Under the pieces are notes generated by a model. The model saw only the letters and a list, made by a program, of their open reading frames with translations, was not told the DNA's origin and made no database searches. 64,000 nt of DNA, taken from positions 1,178,001 through 1,242,000 of the forward strand of contig NZ_JQNR01000003.1 of assembly GCF_000745345.1 (NCBI RefSeq). Reading direction: 5' to 3'. Positions 42,647-51,026 of the stretch are shown here, piece after piece (position 1 is the first letter of the stretch; every line of letters starts with the position of its first letter). Both the position numbers and the translations under genes were made by a program. Source of the stretch: Actinacidiphila yeochonensis CN732 (GTDB lineage: Bacteria > Actinomycetota > Actinomycetes > Streptomycetales > Streptomycetaceae).

Positions 42647-42920
42647 GCGCCACACCTCCCCCACCAGGGTGACACCACCATCCCTGAGTGGACCAGACCA
42701 CGTGCGCGCCAGCAGGCGGCGGGGCGGCACCGCGATCATGACGGACCGTCACATTCAAGGGGGCTGGGGAATCAGGCGTGTTGCGGCACCACCCCTCCGG
42801 TTACCCCACCCGACCGACTCCACCGGTGGCGGCGGCACCCGTACCCGCCTGAACCGCCGTCCTCCGACCCCCGCCGCGACTCGGGGGCGCCAGGGTCATC
42901 ACCGCTCCCGCCGCCCCCGC

Positions 42921-44139
42921 CTACGGGGCGGACGGGTGCGGGTCGAGCGCCAGGCGGTAGCCGCGCTTGACGACCGTCTGCACCAGCTCCGGCGCGCCCA
43001 GCGCCGTCCGCAGCCGGCCCATCGCCGTCTCCACCGCGTGCTCGTCGCGACTCGTGCCCGGCAGCGCCCGCAGCAGGTCGGGGCGGGACACCACCCAGCC
43101 GGGGCGGCGGGCCAGCGCCCGCAGCAGCGCCATCCCGGCGGGCGGCACGGGCCGCAACTCGCCGTCCACCAGCGCCGCCTGCCCGCGGATCTCCAGCTCA
43201 CGCCGGGCGACCGGCAACCTCCTGGCCCGCGCGGGCAGTTCATGGGTGATCAACTGCACCAGCGGCCCGAGCCGGGACCGTTCGGGCTGGAGCGCAGGCA
43301 CGTGGTGGGCGAGGAGCGGTTGCGCGGTGACCGAGCCCACGCAGACCGCCGGCACGTCGGAACGGAGCGCGTCAAGCAGCGCGTCGAGCCGCCCCAGCCG
43401 ATCCGCCCGGGACAGCAGCGAGGCCGCGGCGGGCGCCGAGGTGAAGCTCACCGCGTCCACGGCCCGCACGATCACCGCGTCCACCAGCCGGTCCACCGGG
43501 CCGAGGTCCTCCGGCGGCAGCCACCGGTACACCGGCACGCCCACCACCCGCGCACCGGCCGCGCTCAGCGCCTCGACGAAGCCGGGCAGCGGCTCGCCGT
43601 GCAGCTGCACCGCCACCCGCCGGCCCCGCACCCCCCGCTCCAGCAGCCGATCCCGCACCTCCGCCATCGCGTCCGAGTCCGGCGTCCAGCTCTCCCGCAG
43701 CCCGGCCGCACGGATCGCCCCGCACGCCTTCGGTCCACGCGCCAGCAGCTCCGCCGCCGCCAGACGGCCCAGCAGTGCCTCGCCCAGACCCCAGCCCCGG
43801 CCGCCTCCAGCCAGCCGCGGAAGCCGACCGCGGTGGAGACGACGACGACATCCGGCGCGTCGTCCAGTAGCTCCTTCGTGACGGCCAGCAACTCCGCGTC
43901 GTCGGCCAGCGGCACGATCCGCAGGCTGGGCGCGTGCACCACGGCAGCACCCCGCCGTTCCAGCAGCGCGGCCAGTTCGCCGGCCCGCCGCTCCGCCGTC
44001 ACCCCGACGGTGAACCCGGCCAGCGGCAGCACCTCCACCGCGCCGCCGCCACTCCGGCCGACCTCGCCGCCGACTCGGGCTCCGCCCCGGCGCCGGCCCC
44101 GTCCCCGCTCGCGCCGTCCGCCCCGGACTCCGCTGCCAT
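42921..44139 (-). pseudogene. nnaR: NnaR-type regulator: HemD-like domain plus DNA-binding domain, frameshifted
   Basis: A uroporphyrinogen-III synthase-like N-terminal domain (LAGFTVGVTAERRAGELAAL; VGFRGWLEAA...LGEALLGRL) followed by a winged-helix OmpR-type domain (GELRPVPPAGMALLRALARR, then DLLRALPGTSRDEHAVETAM, VVKRGYRLALD). This architecture defines NnaR, the GlnR co-activator of nitrate/nitrite assimilation in Streptomyces. A frameshift is in the GCCGGGGCTGGGG run (about 43793-43803). The start is uncertain: ATG 44139 has GAGGTGGG but reads into another frame after about 100 nt; the GTG at 44038 is in frame but weakly placed. A GlnR-like half site lies upstream. Confidence 0.8.
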
Positions 44140-44462
44140 GACCCGCCCACCTCTGCTGACGACGACGCTCCCTGCCACCCGCCGGTGCACCCGCGCCGCG
44201 CCGTCCCAGGCGCCCCGGCCCCTCCATGGTCCCGCGCGGCCCGCCGACCCGGCGCCCGCGCCCGGGCCGCATAGGGCCCGATACGTCTGTGGCCGGGCTC
44301 TGCCCCCTGACGAGACGTGAACCCGGCCTCCCCACCACCGCGGCAAGGACCACGATCGTCCCAAGACGCCGTAACAACCACGGTTCGCCCTGATTTCCCC
44401 GCTGTTACGTCCCGCCAGTGGGCGGACCTGCCGCAGGCGACGAGGACGTCCCTACGCGCGCC
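44140..44462. other. Intergenic region upstream of nnaR
   Basis: About 320 nt; no gene. It carries the GlnR-like site and an inverted CGTAACA/TGTTACG pair around it (44370-44409). Promoter elements were not obvious. Confidence 0.5.
44393..44408 (-). promoter_or_regulatory. GlnR-box-like half site
   Basis: Reading the minus strand from 44408: GTAAC, six bases, GAAAT. This fits the a/b half of the GlnR consensus gTnAc-n6-GaAAc with one mismatch. The second 22-bp half is not clear. Located 254 nt upstream of the first nnaR start. Confidence 0.4.
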
Positions 44463-45017
44463 TCACGCGGTGGCGGCGTGACCACAGGTGAACCAGACGG
44501 TCTTGCCGATGCCGTGGGCGCGGGGCGTGACGCCCCGGTCATCGGCCAGCACCTCCACCAGTGCGAGGCCCCGGCCCGTCTCCTGCTCGTCGTCGGCCGC
44601 CCGCACCACCGGCATGCCGAGGCCCGCGTCCGACACCTCGACCCGCAGCGCCGCCTCCTCCCGCACACACCGCACCTCGATCTGCCGCCCCCGCACCCGC
44701 GCGTACCGCACCGCGTTGGTGACCAGCTCACTCAGCAGCAGCACGGCGGTCTCGACGGACTCCTCCGGCAGCTCCCACGCCTCGGCCTGCGCACGGAACG
44801 CGGTCCGCACCCGCCCGACACTGCGCGGATGCCGCGCCAGACGCCAGGCGACGGCCTCGGGCTCGGGCCCGGGTCCGGGCTCGGGCTCGGGCTCGGGCTG
44901 AGACTCGGTCTCGGCCGAGGTGGACGGCCCCGGCACGGAAGGGCATTCCAAGGGAGCTTCGTCCGGCTCAACTCCTCCCCGGATCAGAGGCGTTCTGGGC
45001 GTGGCGCGGATGTGCAT
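44463..45017 (-). CDS. ATP-binding protein, RsbW-like HATPase_c fold
   Basis: 184 residues. N-terminal disordered leader with a PEPEPEPGPGPEPE repeat, then a GHKL ATPase: N box LLLSELVTNAVRYARV, G1 DAGLGMPVVRA, G2 TGRGLALVEVLADD. Anti-sigma-factor/serine kinase-type protein. ATG at 45017 with GGAG seven nt upstream. It lies head-to-head with a DUF5753 XRE regulator, the standard partner of such ATPases and DUF397 proteins. Confidence 0.88.
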   Translation of the reverse strand: MHIRATPRTPLIRGGVEPDEAPLECPSVPGPSTSAETESQPEPEPEPGPGPEPEAVAWRLARHPRSVGRVRTAFRAQAEAWELPEESVETAVLLLSELVTNAVRYARVRGRQIEVRCVREEAALRVEVSDAGLGMPVVRAADDEQETGRGLALVEVLADDRGVTPRAHGIGKTVWFTCGHAATA

Positions 45018-45400
45018 GCGGAAGCTCCGGGATTACGGGAACGGGGAGAACGGCCGCCAGTCGAGTGACCCGCCGTATTTCCATGGTGGCCGTCCGCCAC
45101 CACCGCCCCAAGACGTTCTGCGTCCCACCCTTCTGCCGGGCACAAGGCGACTCCACGCCTTTTCGTTTCTCGGGCCTCGGCGCTTTCCCGCGGGTCCCAC
45201 AGCCCCACCCAGCGCGAGGTTCCCTTGTCCCACAACCCGCTTTGGGACAAGTGCGAACCCCCAGGTCGGCACCCTGACCCCTCTTCAGCCTCTACGCGGA
45301 TCTCACTTTTCGCATCGCACCGGTCGCGCTGCGCCACTAGGCTCGAATGCCGCACCCTCTGTCCCTCACGCGGGACCGGCACACCAGGAGGTCCGCGCAC
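45018..45400. promoter_or_regulatory. Divergent control region of HATPase and DUF5753 genes, with operator-like dyad
   Basis: 383 nt. It includes a perfect 9-bp inverted repeat CTTGTCCCA/TGGGACAAG (45224-45232/45243-45251, 10-nt spacer), a good candidate for the XRE protein's operator, and TAGGCT (45338-45343) as a possible -10 for the plus-strand gene. The whole region is less GC-rich than average. Confidence 0.5.
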
Positions 45401-46249
45401 ATGACACCCACCCCTCGCGAACTCAAGCCTGTCGAGTCCGCGCGCGACCTCTTCAGTTCAGAGCTCCGCAGACTACGTCTCGGGGCAGGCATGTCCCTGG
45501 ACGCGCTCGCGGACATCGTCAACTACTCCAAGTCTCACGTACACGGCGTCGAGGTCGGCGACCGGGTCCCGCTACCCCCGCTTCCCGAGAAGCTGGACGC
45601 GGCTTTCGGCTCGGGCAAGCTGTTCGCAGGGCTCTGGGTGGTCATCAAGCGCGAACGCGTTCCGAAGCGGTTCGACCGCTGCCTGGAGTTGGAGGCGACG
45701 GCAACCCGCATCCAGGAGTACGGAGCAAGCGTGATTCCGGGGTTGCTCCAGACCGAGGCGTACATGCGGGCGTTGTTCACAGCTGCCCACCCTGAGTTCA
45801 GCATGAAAGAGGTCGACCGTCTGACGGCGGAACGTCTCAGCCGTCAGGAGCGGCTGAAGAGCGACAACCCGCCAGACCTATGGGCAATCCTCGATGAGGC
45901 TGTGCTACGGCGCACTACAGGGGGACCGGTAGTCATGCGGGAACAGCTGGAGGCATTGCTCCCGTACGTCGACACCACCCACACGACGGTCCAGATCATG
46001 CCGTTCTCACACTACGGCTACCCGATCATGAACGGCACTGTCATTCTCCTGACCCTCCCCGATGGTTCCACCGCGCTCTACGAAGAGGGCGGCGAAACAG
46101 GGGAGATGATCGAAGATCGCCTCATCATCGCGCGTCGCATCCGAGGGTACGATCGGATGAAGGCGCACGCCCTGTCTGCTGGAGCGTCCGCGCGCTACAT
46201 TGAGGCCGTTCTGGAGGACTACAGGCAATGCGAGCCACCCCCGAGCTGA
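45401..46249 (+). CDS. XRE-family regulator with DUF5753 domain
   Basis: 282 residues. XRE HTH at about 20-70 (RRLRLGAGMSLDALADIVNY, then SKSHVHGVEVGDR), then the DUF5753 domain (ATRIQEYGASVIPGLLQTEA, YMRALFTAAHP, LDEAVLRRTTGGPVVMREQL, QIMPFSHYGYPIMNGTVILL). ATG at 45401 has AGGAGG. These regulators act with DUF397 proteins and RsbW-like ATPases in Streptomyces (for example the WhiJ/AbaA type loci). Its 3' end overlaps the first DUF397 gene by 22 nt. Confidence 0.92.
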   Translation: MTPTPRELKPVESARDLFSSELRRLRLGAGMSLDALADIVNYSKSHVHGVEVGDRVPLPPLPEKLDAAFGSGKLFAGLWVVIKRERVPKRFDRCLELEATATRIQEYGASVIPGLLQTEAYMRALFTAAHPEFSMKEVDRLTAERLSRQERLKSDNPPDLWAILDEAVLRRTTGGPVVMREQLEALLPYVDTTHTTVQIMPFSHYGYPIMNGTVILLTLPDGSTALYEEGGETGEMIEDRLIIARRIRGYDRMKAHALSAGASARYIEAVLEDYRQCEPPPS

Positions 46250-46446
46250 ACTCCGCCCGGTGGCGTAAGTCCAGCTACAGCAACGGTGAGCCCGGAGGGG
46301 CATGCGTCGAGGTTGCCGGTGGAGTCCCCGGGATCGTCCCTGTACGGGACAGCAAGGACCCGCATGGGCCCGTCCTCGCGTTCACCCCCACCGAGTGGAA
46401 CGCCTTCCTCAGCGCCGTGCGGAAGGGCGAACTCCCCACGGCCTGA
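46228..46446 (+). CDS. DUF397 protein, copy 1
   Basis: 72 residues. RWRKSSYSNGEPGGACVEVA, VPVRDSKDPHGPVLAFTPTE and WNAFLSAVRKGELPTA are the DUF397 hallmarks: a small beta protein with a conserved Cys/Glu. It overlaps the regulator gene by 22 nt in another frame, so it is translationally coupled. Partner of DUF5753 regulators. It differs from copies 2-4 in the N-terminal region (ATPELNSA instead of HSTHRFNDA). Confidence 0.9.
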   Translation: MRATPELNSARWRKSSYSNGEPGGACVEVAGGVPGIVPVRDSKDPHGPVLAFTPTEWNAFLSAVRKGELPTA

Positions 46447-46474
46447 ACCCTGCCATCCACCACTGGAGGACCCG

Positions 46475-46693
46475 ATGCACAGCACGCACAGGTTCAACGA
46501 TGCCCAGTGGCACAAGTCCAACTACAGCAACGGCCAGGCCGGCGGCGAGTGCATCGAGGTCGCCCTCCATACCCCCGGCACCGTGCCCGTACGGGACAGC
46601 AAGGACCCGCACGGGCCCGTCCTCGCGTTCACCCCCACCGAGTGGAACGCCTTCCTCAGCGCCGTGCGGAAGGGCGAACTCCCCACGAGCTGA
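46475..46693 (+). CDS. DUF397 protein, copy 2
   Basis: 72 residues starting MHSTHRFNDAQWHKSNYSNG, ending VRKGELPTS. The ribosome binding site CTGGAGGACCCG precedes the ATG. Very similar to copies 3 and 4 at DNA level, including the upstream leader. Copy 2 has HKSNYSN where copy 1 has RKSSYSN, and ECIEVALHTPG in place of ACVEVAGGVPG. Confidence 0.9.
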   Translation: MHSTHRFNDAQWHKSNYSNGQAGGECIEVALHTPGTVPVRDSKDPHGPVLAFTPTEWNAFLSAVRKGELPTS

Positions 46694-46722
46694 GCCCCTG
46701 CCATCCACCACTGGAGGACCCG

Positions 46723-46941
46723 ATGCACAGCACGCACAGGTTCAACGATGCCCAGTGGCGCAAATCCAGCTACAGCAACGGCAGTAGCAACGGTGCGTGC
46801 ATCGAGGTTGCCCTGCACACCCCCGGCACCGTGCCCGTACGGGACAGCAAGAACTCGCACGGGCCCGTGCTCGCGTTCACTCCCGCGGAGTGGAACGCCT
46901 TCCTCAGCGCCGTACGCGAAGGCGAACTCCCCACGGCCTGA
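46723..46941 (+). CDS. DUF397 protein, copy 3
   Basis: 72 residues: MHSTHRFNDAQWRKSSYSNG, SSNGACIEVALHTPGTVPVR, DSKNSHGPVLAFTPAEWNAF. It lies 248 nt from copy 2, with the same leader and ribosome binding site. The SNSSN-like loop and DSKNSH are copy-specific changes, so the copies are diverging while keeping the core. Confidence 0.9.
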   Translation: MHSTHRFNDAQWRKSSYSNGSSNGACIEVALHTPGTVPVRDSKNSHGPVLAFTPAEWNAFLSAVREGELPTA

Positions 46942-46970
46942 AACCCTGCCGTCCACCACTGGAGGACCCA

Positions 46971-47189
46971 ATGCTCAGCACGCACAGGTTCGAAGACGTT
47001 CAGTGGCACAAGTCCAGCTACAGCGACGGCATGCCGGGCGGCGCCTGCATCGAGGTCGCCCTGCACAACCCCGGCACCGTGCCCGTACGGGACAGCAAGG
47101 ACCCGCACGGGCCCGTGCTCGCGTTCACTCCTGCGGAGTGGAACGTCTTCCTCGGCGCCGTGCGGGAGGGCGAACTCCCCACGGCCTGA
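46971..47189 (+). CDS. DUF397 protein, copy 4
   Basis: 72 residues: MLSTHRFEDVQWHKSSYSDG, MPGGACIEVALHNPGTVPVR, EWNVFLGAVREGELPTA. It has the largest number of substitutions (LST, EDV, SDG, NVFLG). Same period (248 nt). It ends the array 60 nt before the DUF899 gene on the other strand. Confidence 0.9.
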   Translation: MLSTHRFEDVQWHKSSYSDGMPGGACIEVALHNPGTVPVRDSKDPHGPVLAFTPAEWNVFLGAVREGELPTA

Positions 47190-47249
47190 GACGTCCTGCC
47201 CGGTCGGCGGCGGGCTCCACCGGCCGGGCAGCGCCGCGAACGGCTGCCG

Positions 47250-47984
47250 CTACTCGAACTGCGGGATGGCCGCGCCCGCGTGCACCGCGCGGCCCTTGGG
47301 CTCCTCCCACTCCTCCTGGCGGCCCAGGGCGGTGAGGTCGAGGAAGCCGTACGTGCCGCCGAAGTCCGAGCCGCGGGCGTAGGTGGAGTAGGTGTGGAAG
47401 ACCTCGTCACCGTCGCGCAGGAAGCAGCTCAGCCCGGGCTGCTCCCCCGGCTTGTCGGCGATCCAGCCGAGGCCGGCTTCCTTCAGCTCCGGCAGCTCGC
47501 GGTAGTTGAAGTAGACCGGCTTGACGGAGGCGTCGATGGAGACGTTGAAGTCGTAGTTGAACTCGCTGCCGTAGGAGGAGAAACACGGCAGCGTCCAGCC
47601 GCGCTGCTCCACGTAGGCGGCGAACTTCGGGTAGGGCGCGCGGGCCACGAGGACGTACCGGGTGTCGCGGGACCCGAGGTGGTCCTGCAGCTTCTCGGCG
47701 AGCTGGTCGATACCGGCCGTGCAGCTCTTGCACGCCACGTCCCAGGACGGGTCGAACATGACGTGCTGCACGATGAGTTGCCGCTTCTCCTCGAACAGCT
47801 CCAGCAGGCCCACCGGGCCGTCCGCGCCCTCGAAGACGTAGGGCTTCTCCATCCGCACCATGGGCAGGCGGCGTCGTTGGGCGGCGAGGGCGTCCTGCGC
47901 CCGGCGTAGCTCCTTCTCCTTGGCGAGCAGCTCCTTGCGGGCCACCAGCCACTGCTCCTGGGAGACGATCTCGGGGAGGCTCAT
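47250..47984 (-). CDS. DUF899 thioredoxin-like protein
   Basis: 244 residues, DUF899 family. Thioredoxin-like core with VMFDPSWDVACKSCTAGIDQ (CKSC replaces the CxxC). Family landmarks: RRRLPMVRMEKPYVFEGADG, YPKFAAYVEQRGWTLPCFSS, YGSEFNYDFNVSID and the tail VFHTYSTYARGSDFGGTYGF, LDLTALGRQEEWEEPKGR. Probably a cytoplasmic redox or dithiol protein; its natural substrate is unknown. ATG at 47984. Confidence 0.9.
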   Translation of the reverse strand: MSLPEIVSQEQWLVARKELLAKEKELRRAQDALAAQRRRLPMVRMEKPYVFEGADGPVGLLELFEEKRQLIVQHVMFDPSWDVACKSCTAGIDQLAEKLQDHLGSRDTRYVLVARAPYPKFAAYVEQRGWTLPCFSSYGSEFNYDFNVSIDASVKPVYFNYRELPELKEAGLGWIADKPGEQPGLSCFLRDGDEVFHTYSTYARGSDFGGTYGFLDLTALGRQEEWEEPKGRAVHAGAAIPQFE

Positions 47985-48160
47985 GCTTGGGCTCCAGTCA
48001 GCGATGACGACACGTGAGCGCTTCGTAGCCTAGACGGCCCCGGGCCCCGGAGGCAGGGGGTACGAGCAGAGTGGGCACCGTCAGAGAAGGCCAGGAGTCC
48101 GCGGCGGACCGGCACGGGAGCGGTTGAGGCTTGCCCGGCCGGTCCGCCGTCTGCTCAGCT

Positions 48161-48190
48161 GATCAGCGGATCAGCGGATCAGCGGATCGG
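48161..48190. repeat. 8-nt tandem repeat, 3.7 copies
   Basis: GATCAGCG repeated three times (48161-48184) plus GATCGG. It lies in the gap between the DUF899 start and the ADH stop. Probably slippage. Confidence 0.7.
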
Positions 48191-48255
48191 AGACCCAGGG
48201 GATCACAGGCTCGGCAGCTCGGAGACTCGGACTGCGTGAGCCGTGGGAGCGGGGC

Positions 48256-49323
48256 TCAGGGGCGCAGGAGGACCTTGACGGCGCGGCGCTCGTCCATGGC
48301 CGCGTAGGCGGCGGCGGCCTCGGACAGGGGCATCTCGGCGGTGAAGACCAGGCCCGGCTTGATGGTGCCGTCCAGGACCTCGGGGAGCAGCTCCTCGATG
48401 TAGTCGCGCACCGTGGCGACTCCGCCGCGGACCCCGACGTTCGTGCCGAACATGGTGCCGACAGGGAGTTCCGGCCCGCCCGCGGGCACACCGACGAAGC
48501 CGACCTGGCCGCCGGGGCGCGCGGACCTGAGGGCCTGGTCCATGGACTCCTTGGTGCCCACGCACTCCAGGACGATGTCGGGGCCGACGCCGTCGAACAT
48601 CTCCTTGAGCTTCGCGATGCCCTCGTCGCCGCGTTCGGCGACGATGTCGGTGGCGCCGAAGGTGCGGGCGAGCTCCTGCCGGTCGGCGTGGCGGGACATG
48701 GCGACGATGCGGGTGGCGCCCAGGCGCTTGGCCGCGATGACCGCGCACAGGCCGACGGCGCCGTCACCGACGACGGCGACGGTGGAGCCCTCGCGCACAC
48801 CGGCGGAGAGCGCGGCGTGGTGGCCGGTGCCCATGACGTCGGACAGGGTGAGCAGGCCGGGTATGAGGTCGTCGGAGGGCTGGCCGCCGGGGACCGCGAA
48901 CAGGGTGCCGTCCGCGAGGGGCACGCGGACGCGGTCGCTCTGCGCGGCGTCGGACGGGCCCTCGCCGTCGATCGGGCGGCCCCAGAAGCCGCCGTTGAGG
49001 CAGTGCACGGTCCAGCCGTTGCGGCAGTTCACGCAGGTGCCGTCGCAGATGTAGAAGGGGGCGATGACGAAGTCCCCCACCTTGATCGTCTGGACGGCGC
49101 CGCCGACCTCCTCGACCACGCCGACGAACTCGTGCCCGATGCCGTGCGGCTCGTCGGTGGCCCGCACGCCCCGGTAGCCCCACAGGTCCGACCCGCAGAC
49201 GCAGGCGGCGACGACCCGCACCACGGCGTCCCGGCCGGTGGCCTCCGGCCCGCTGAGCAGTTCGGGGTCGGGGACTTCGGTGACGCGGACGTCGCGTTCA
49301 CCGTGGATGTAGACAGTGCGCAT
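48256..49323 (-). CDS. Zinc-dependent alcohol dehydrogenase (MDR family)
   Basis: 355 residues. Catalytic zinc ligands in CVCGSDLWGYRG and GHEFVGVVEEVGG (Cys, His, Glu), the structural four-Cys loop CDGTCVNCRNGWTVHC, and Rossmann motif VGDGAVGLCAVIAAKRLGA (GxGxxG). NAD(P)-linked oxidation or reduction of an alcohol/aldehyde; the substrate is unknown. ATG at 49323 with AGGAG. It is divergent from a TetR regulator 256 nt upstream; a 27-bp palindrome between them suggests control by that regulator. Confidence 0.92.
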   Translation of the reverse strand: MRTVYIHGERDVRVTEVPDPELLSGPEATGRDAVVRVVAACVCGSDLWGYRGVRATDEPHGIGHEFVGVVEEVGGAVQTIKVGDFVIAPFYICDGTCVNCRNGWTVHCLNGGFWGRPIDGEGPSDAAQSDRVRVPLADGTLFAVPGGQPSDDLIPGLLTLSDVMGTGHHAALSAGVREGSTVAVVGDGAVGLCAVIAAKRLGATRIVAMSRHADRQELARTFGATDIVAERGDEGIAKLKEMFDGVGPDIVLECVGTKESMDQALRSARPGGQVGFVGVPAGGPELPVGTMFGTNVGVRGGVATVRDYIEELLPEVLDGTIKPGLVFTAEMPLSEAAAAYAAMDERRAVKVLLRP

Positions 49324-49522
49324 GGTGGCTCCTGGGGCTGGTGCTGGTGCGTGGGCGCCGACGGGCGGGAGCGGTCGACCGCGGCTCACCGGGCACGCGT
49401 CACTGGTGTCCGGCGGGCAGCGTCGGGGCTTCCGGGCCGGCTGCGCGCCGGCTGCTCGGACGCCTCGCGCGAGGGCGGAGCGGTCCGTCCCGGCCGAAGG
49501 CCGCACGAAGAAACGTAACACC

Positions 49523-49549
49523 ACCGGAAAGCGGATTCCACTTTCCGGT
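49523..49549. promoter_or_regulatory. TetR-type operator palindrome
   Basis: Perfect 9-bp arms ACCGGAAAG (49523-49531) and CTTTCCGGT (49541-49549), 9-nt spacer. It is located 31-57 nt upstream of tetR and 200 nt upstream of ADH, overlapping the likely -35 of tetR. Confidence 0.7.
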
Positions 49550-49579
49550 TACGGCGGGGGCGACGGTACGCTTCCCCCC

Positions 49580-50164
49580 ATGGCCAGCGACACGCCGCGC
49601 GCCGGAACCCGCCCGCTGCGATCCGACGCGGCGCGCAACCGCGAACTGATCCTGCGGACCGCACGCGGGCTCTTCGCCGCCCACGGCACCGGAGTGGGCC
49701 TCAACGACATCGCCCGCGCGGCGGGCATCGGGGTCGGCACCGTCTACCGGCGCTTCCCCGACAAGGAAGCCATCCTGGACGCCCTGGTCGCCGCGAAACT
49801 GGCCGCCTTCGTCGGCCTCCTCCACGAAGCCGCCGAGGTCGCCGACCCGCGCGAGGCGCTGCGCGGCTACCTCTGGGCCATCCTGGAACTCCGCGTCCGG
49901 GACCGGGCCCTCCACGACGTCCTCGCCCGGGTCGAGTCCCACTCCGAGGAGGTCGAGCACCACAGCGCCCAGCTCAGGCGGGGCGCGGAAGCGCTCGTCA
50001 CGCGGGCACGCGAGGCCGGGGTGGTCCGGGCGGACTTCACCAGCGCGGACTTCCCGGTCCTCATGGAGATGATCGGCACCGTCACCGACCACACCCCGGC
50101 CGAGGACGGCGCCTGGCGCCGCTGGGCCGCACTCCTCGTCGACGCGGTCAGCCCGCCCGGTTAG
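49580..50164 (+). CDS. TetR-family transcriptional regulator
   Basis: 194 residues. HTH at about 15-60: ARNRELILRTARGLFAAHGT, then LNDIARAAGIGVGTVYRRFP, DKEAILDALV. The C-terminal ligand domain is helical. ATG at 49580 has no ribosome binding site, but TACGCT at 49567-49572 is 7 nt away, so a leaderless start is plausible. Probably controls itself and the ADH gene. Confidence 0.92.
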   Translation: MASDTPRAGTRPLRSDAARNRELILRTARGLFAAHGTGVGLNDIARAAGIGVGTVYRRFPDKEAILDALVAAKLAAFVGLLHEAAEVADPREALRGYLWAILELRVRDRALHDVLARVESHSEEVEHHSAQLRRGAEALVTRAREAGVVRADFTSADFPVLMEMIGTVTDHTPAEDGAWRRWAALLVDAVSPPG

Positions 50165-50240
50165 CGCCCTCCCCCGGCAGGGTTGCCGCCTCTCCCGGGC
50201 GGGGCACCGTCTCTCCCGGCGGGGTTCGCGCCGCACGGGG

Positions 50241-51026
50241 TCACAGGGCCGGGTGCTGGCCCCCGTCGCAGCGGACGGCCGTGCCGGTGATGTACGAGGC
50301 CCGCTCGCTGCCGAGGAAGGCGACGAGCGCGCCGAACTCGTCGGCGCCGCCGTAGCGCCCGGCCGGGATCGCGGCCTCGGCCGCGGCCCGGATCTCCCGC
50401 TCGGGGCGGCCGGTGCGCTCCGCCGCGTGCTGGTCGAGCCGCACGAGGCGGTCGGTGGCGATCCGGCCGGGGAGCGCGAGGTTGACGGTCACGCCGTCCG
50501 CGGCCACCTCCGTGGCGAGCGTCTTGAGGTAGCCGGCGAGGGCGGCGCGGCCGGCGTTGGAGGAGACCAGGCCAGGGATCGGCGCCACCACGCCGCCGGA
50601 GCCGATCGCCACGATCCGGCCCCAGCCGCGTTCGCGCATGCCGGGCAGCACCCGCCGGACCAGCGCGACGTGCGGGGCGACCAGCAGGTCCACGGCCGCC
50701 GCGACGCCCTCCGGGGTGAGGTCGGCGGCGGTGCCGGGGGTCGGGCCGGGGCCGTTGAGCACCAGGACGTCGATCGGGCCGAGCGCGCCGACCGTCTCGT
50801 CCACCAGCGCGTCCGGCGCGCCCGGGGCCGTCAGGTCGACGCCGAGGCCGACCGCCCGGCCGCCGCCGGCCGTGATCCGCGCGGCGATCTCCTCGGCGCG
50901 CTCCCGGCGGCGGCCGGTGACCGCCACGGCCGCGCCCTCCGCGCCCAGCGCCTCGGCCGCGGCCTGCCCCAACCCGCCGGTCGACGCGCACACCAGGGCC
51001 ACCCGGCCGCCCAGTCCCAGATCCAT
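50241..51026 (-). CDS. SDR-family protein lacking the canonical YxxxK
   Basis: 261 residues. The nucleotide-binding motif is CASTGGLG (residues 13-20), a weak form of TGxxxGxG. The catalytic Ser region is IGSGG. Where Tyr-x3-Lys is expected, LVSSNAGRAALAGYLKTLA shows Asn and Arg. This resembles the known FabG-like subgroup that lacks a perfect catalytic tetrad. ATG at 51026 with GGGAAGG. It may bind NAD(P) without classical activity or use other residues. Confidence 0.88.
   Translation of the reverse strand: MDLGLGGRVALVCASTGGLGQAAAEALGAEGAAVAVTGRRRERAEEIAARITAGGGRAVGLGVDLTAPGAPDALVDETVGALGPIDVLVLNGPGPTPGTAADLTPEGVAAAVDLLVAPHVALVRRVLPGMRERGWGRIVAIGSGGVVAPIPGLVSSNAGRAALAGYLKTLATEVAADGVTVNLALPGRIATDRLVRLDQHAAERTGRPEREIRAAAEAAIPAGRYGGADEFGALVAFLGSERASYITGTAVRCDGGQHPAL

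Larger units (their letters stand above)
46228..47189 (+). repeat. Tandem amplification of DUF397 genes, about 248-nt period
   Basis: Four consecutive genes at 247-248-nt spacing. Copies 2-4 share a leader (CCACTGGAGGACCC) and the core GTACGGGACAGCAAGGA and GCGAACTCCCCAC at nearly identical positions. This is recent duplication by unequal exchange with divergence focused on specific segments. Confidence 0.9.

Noticed and set aside
46228-47189. DUF397 array as CRISPR-like repeats
   Set aside because: The period contains complete genes with start, stop and ribosome binding site.
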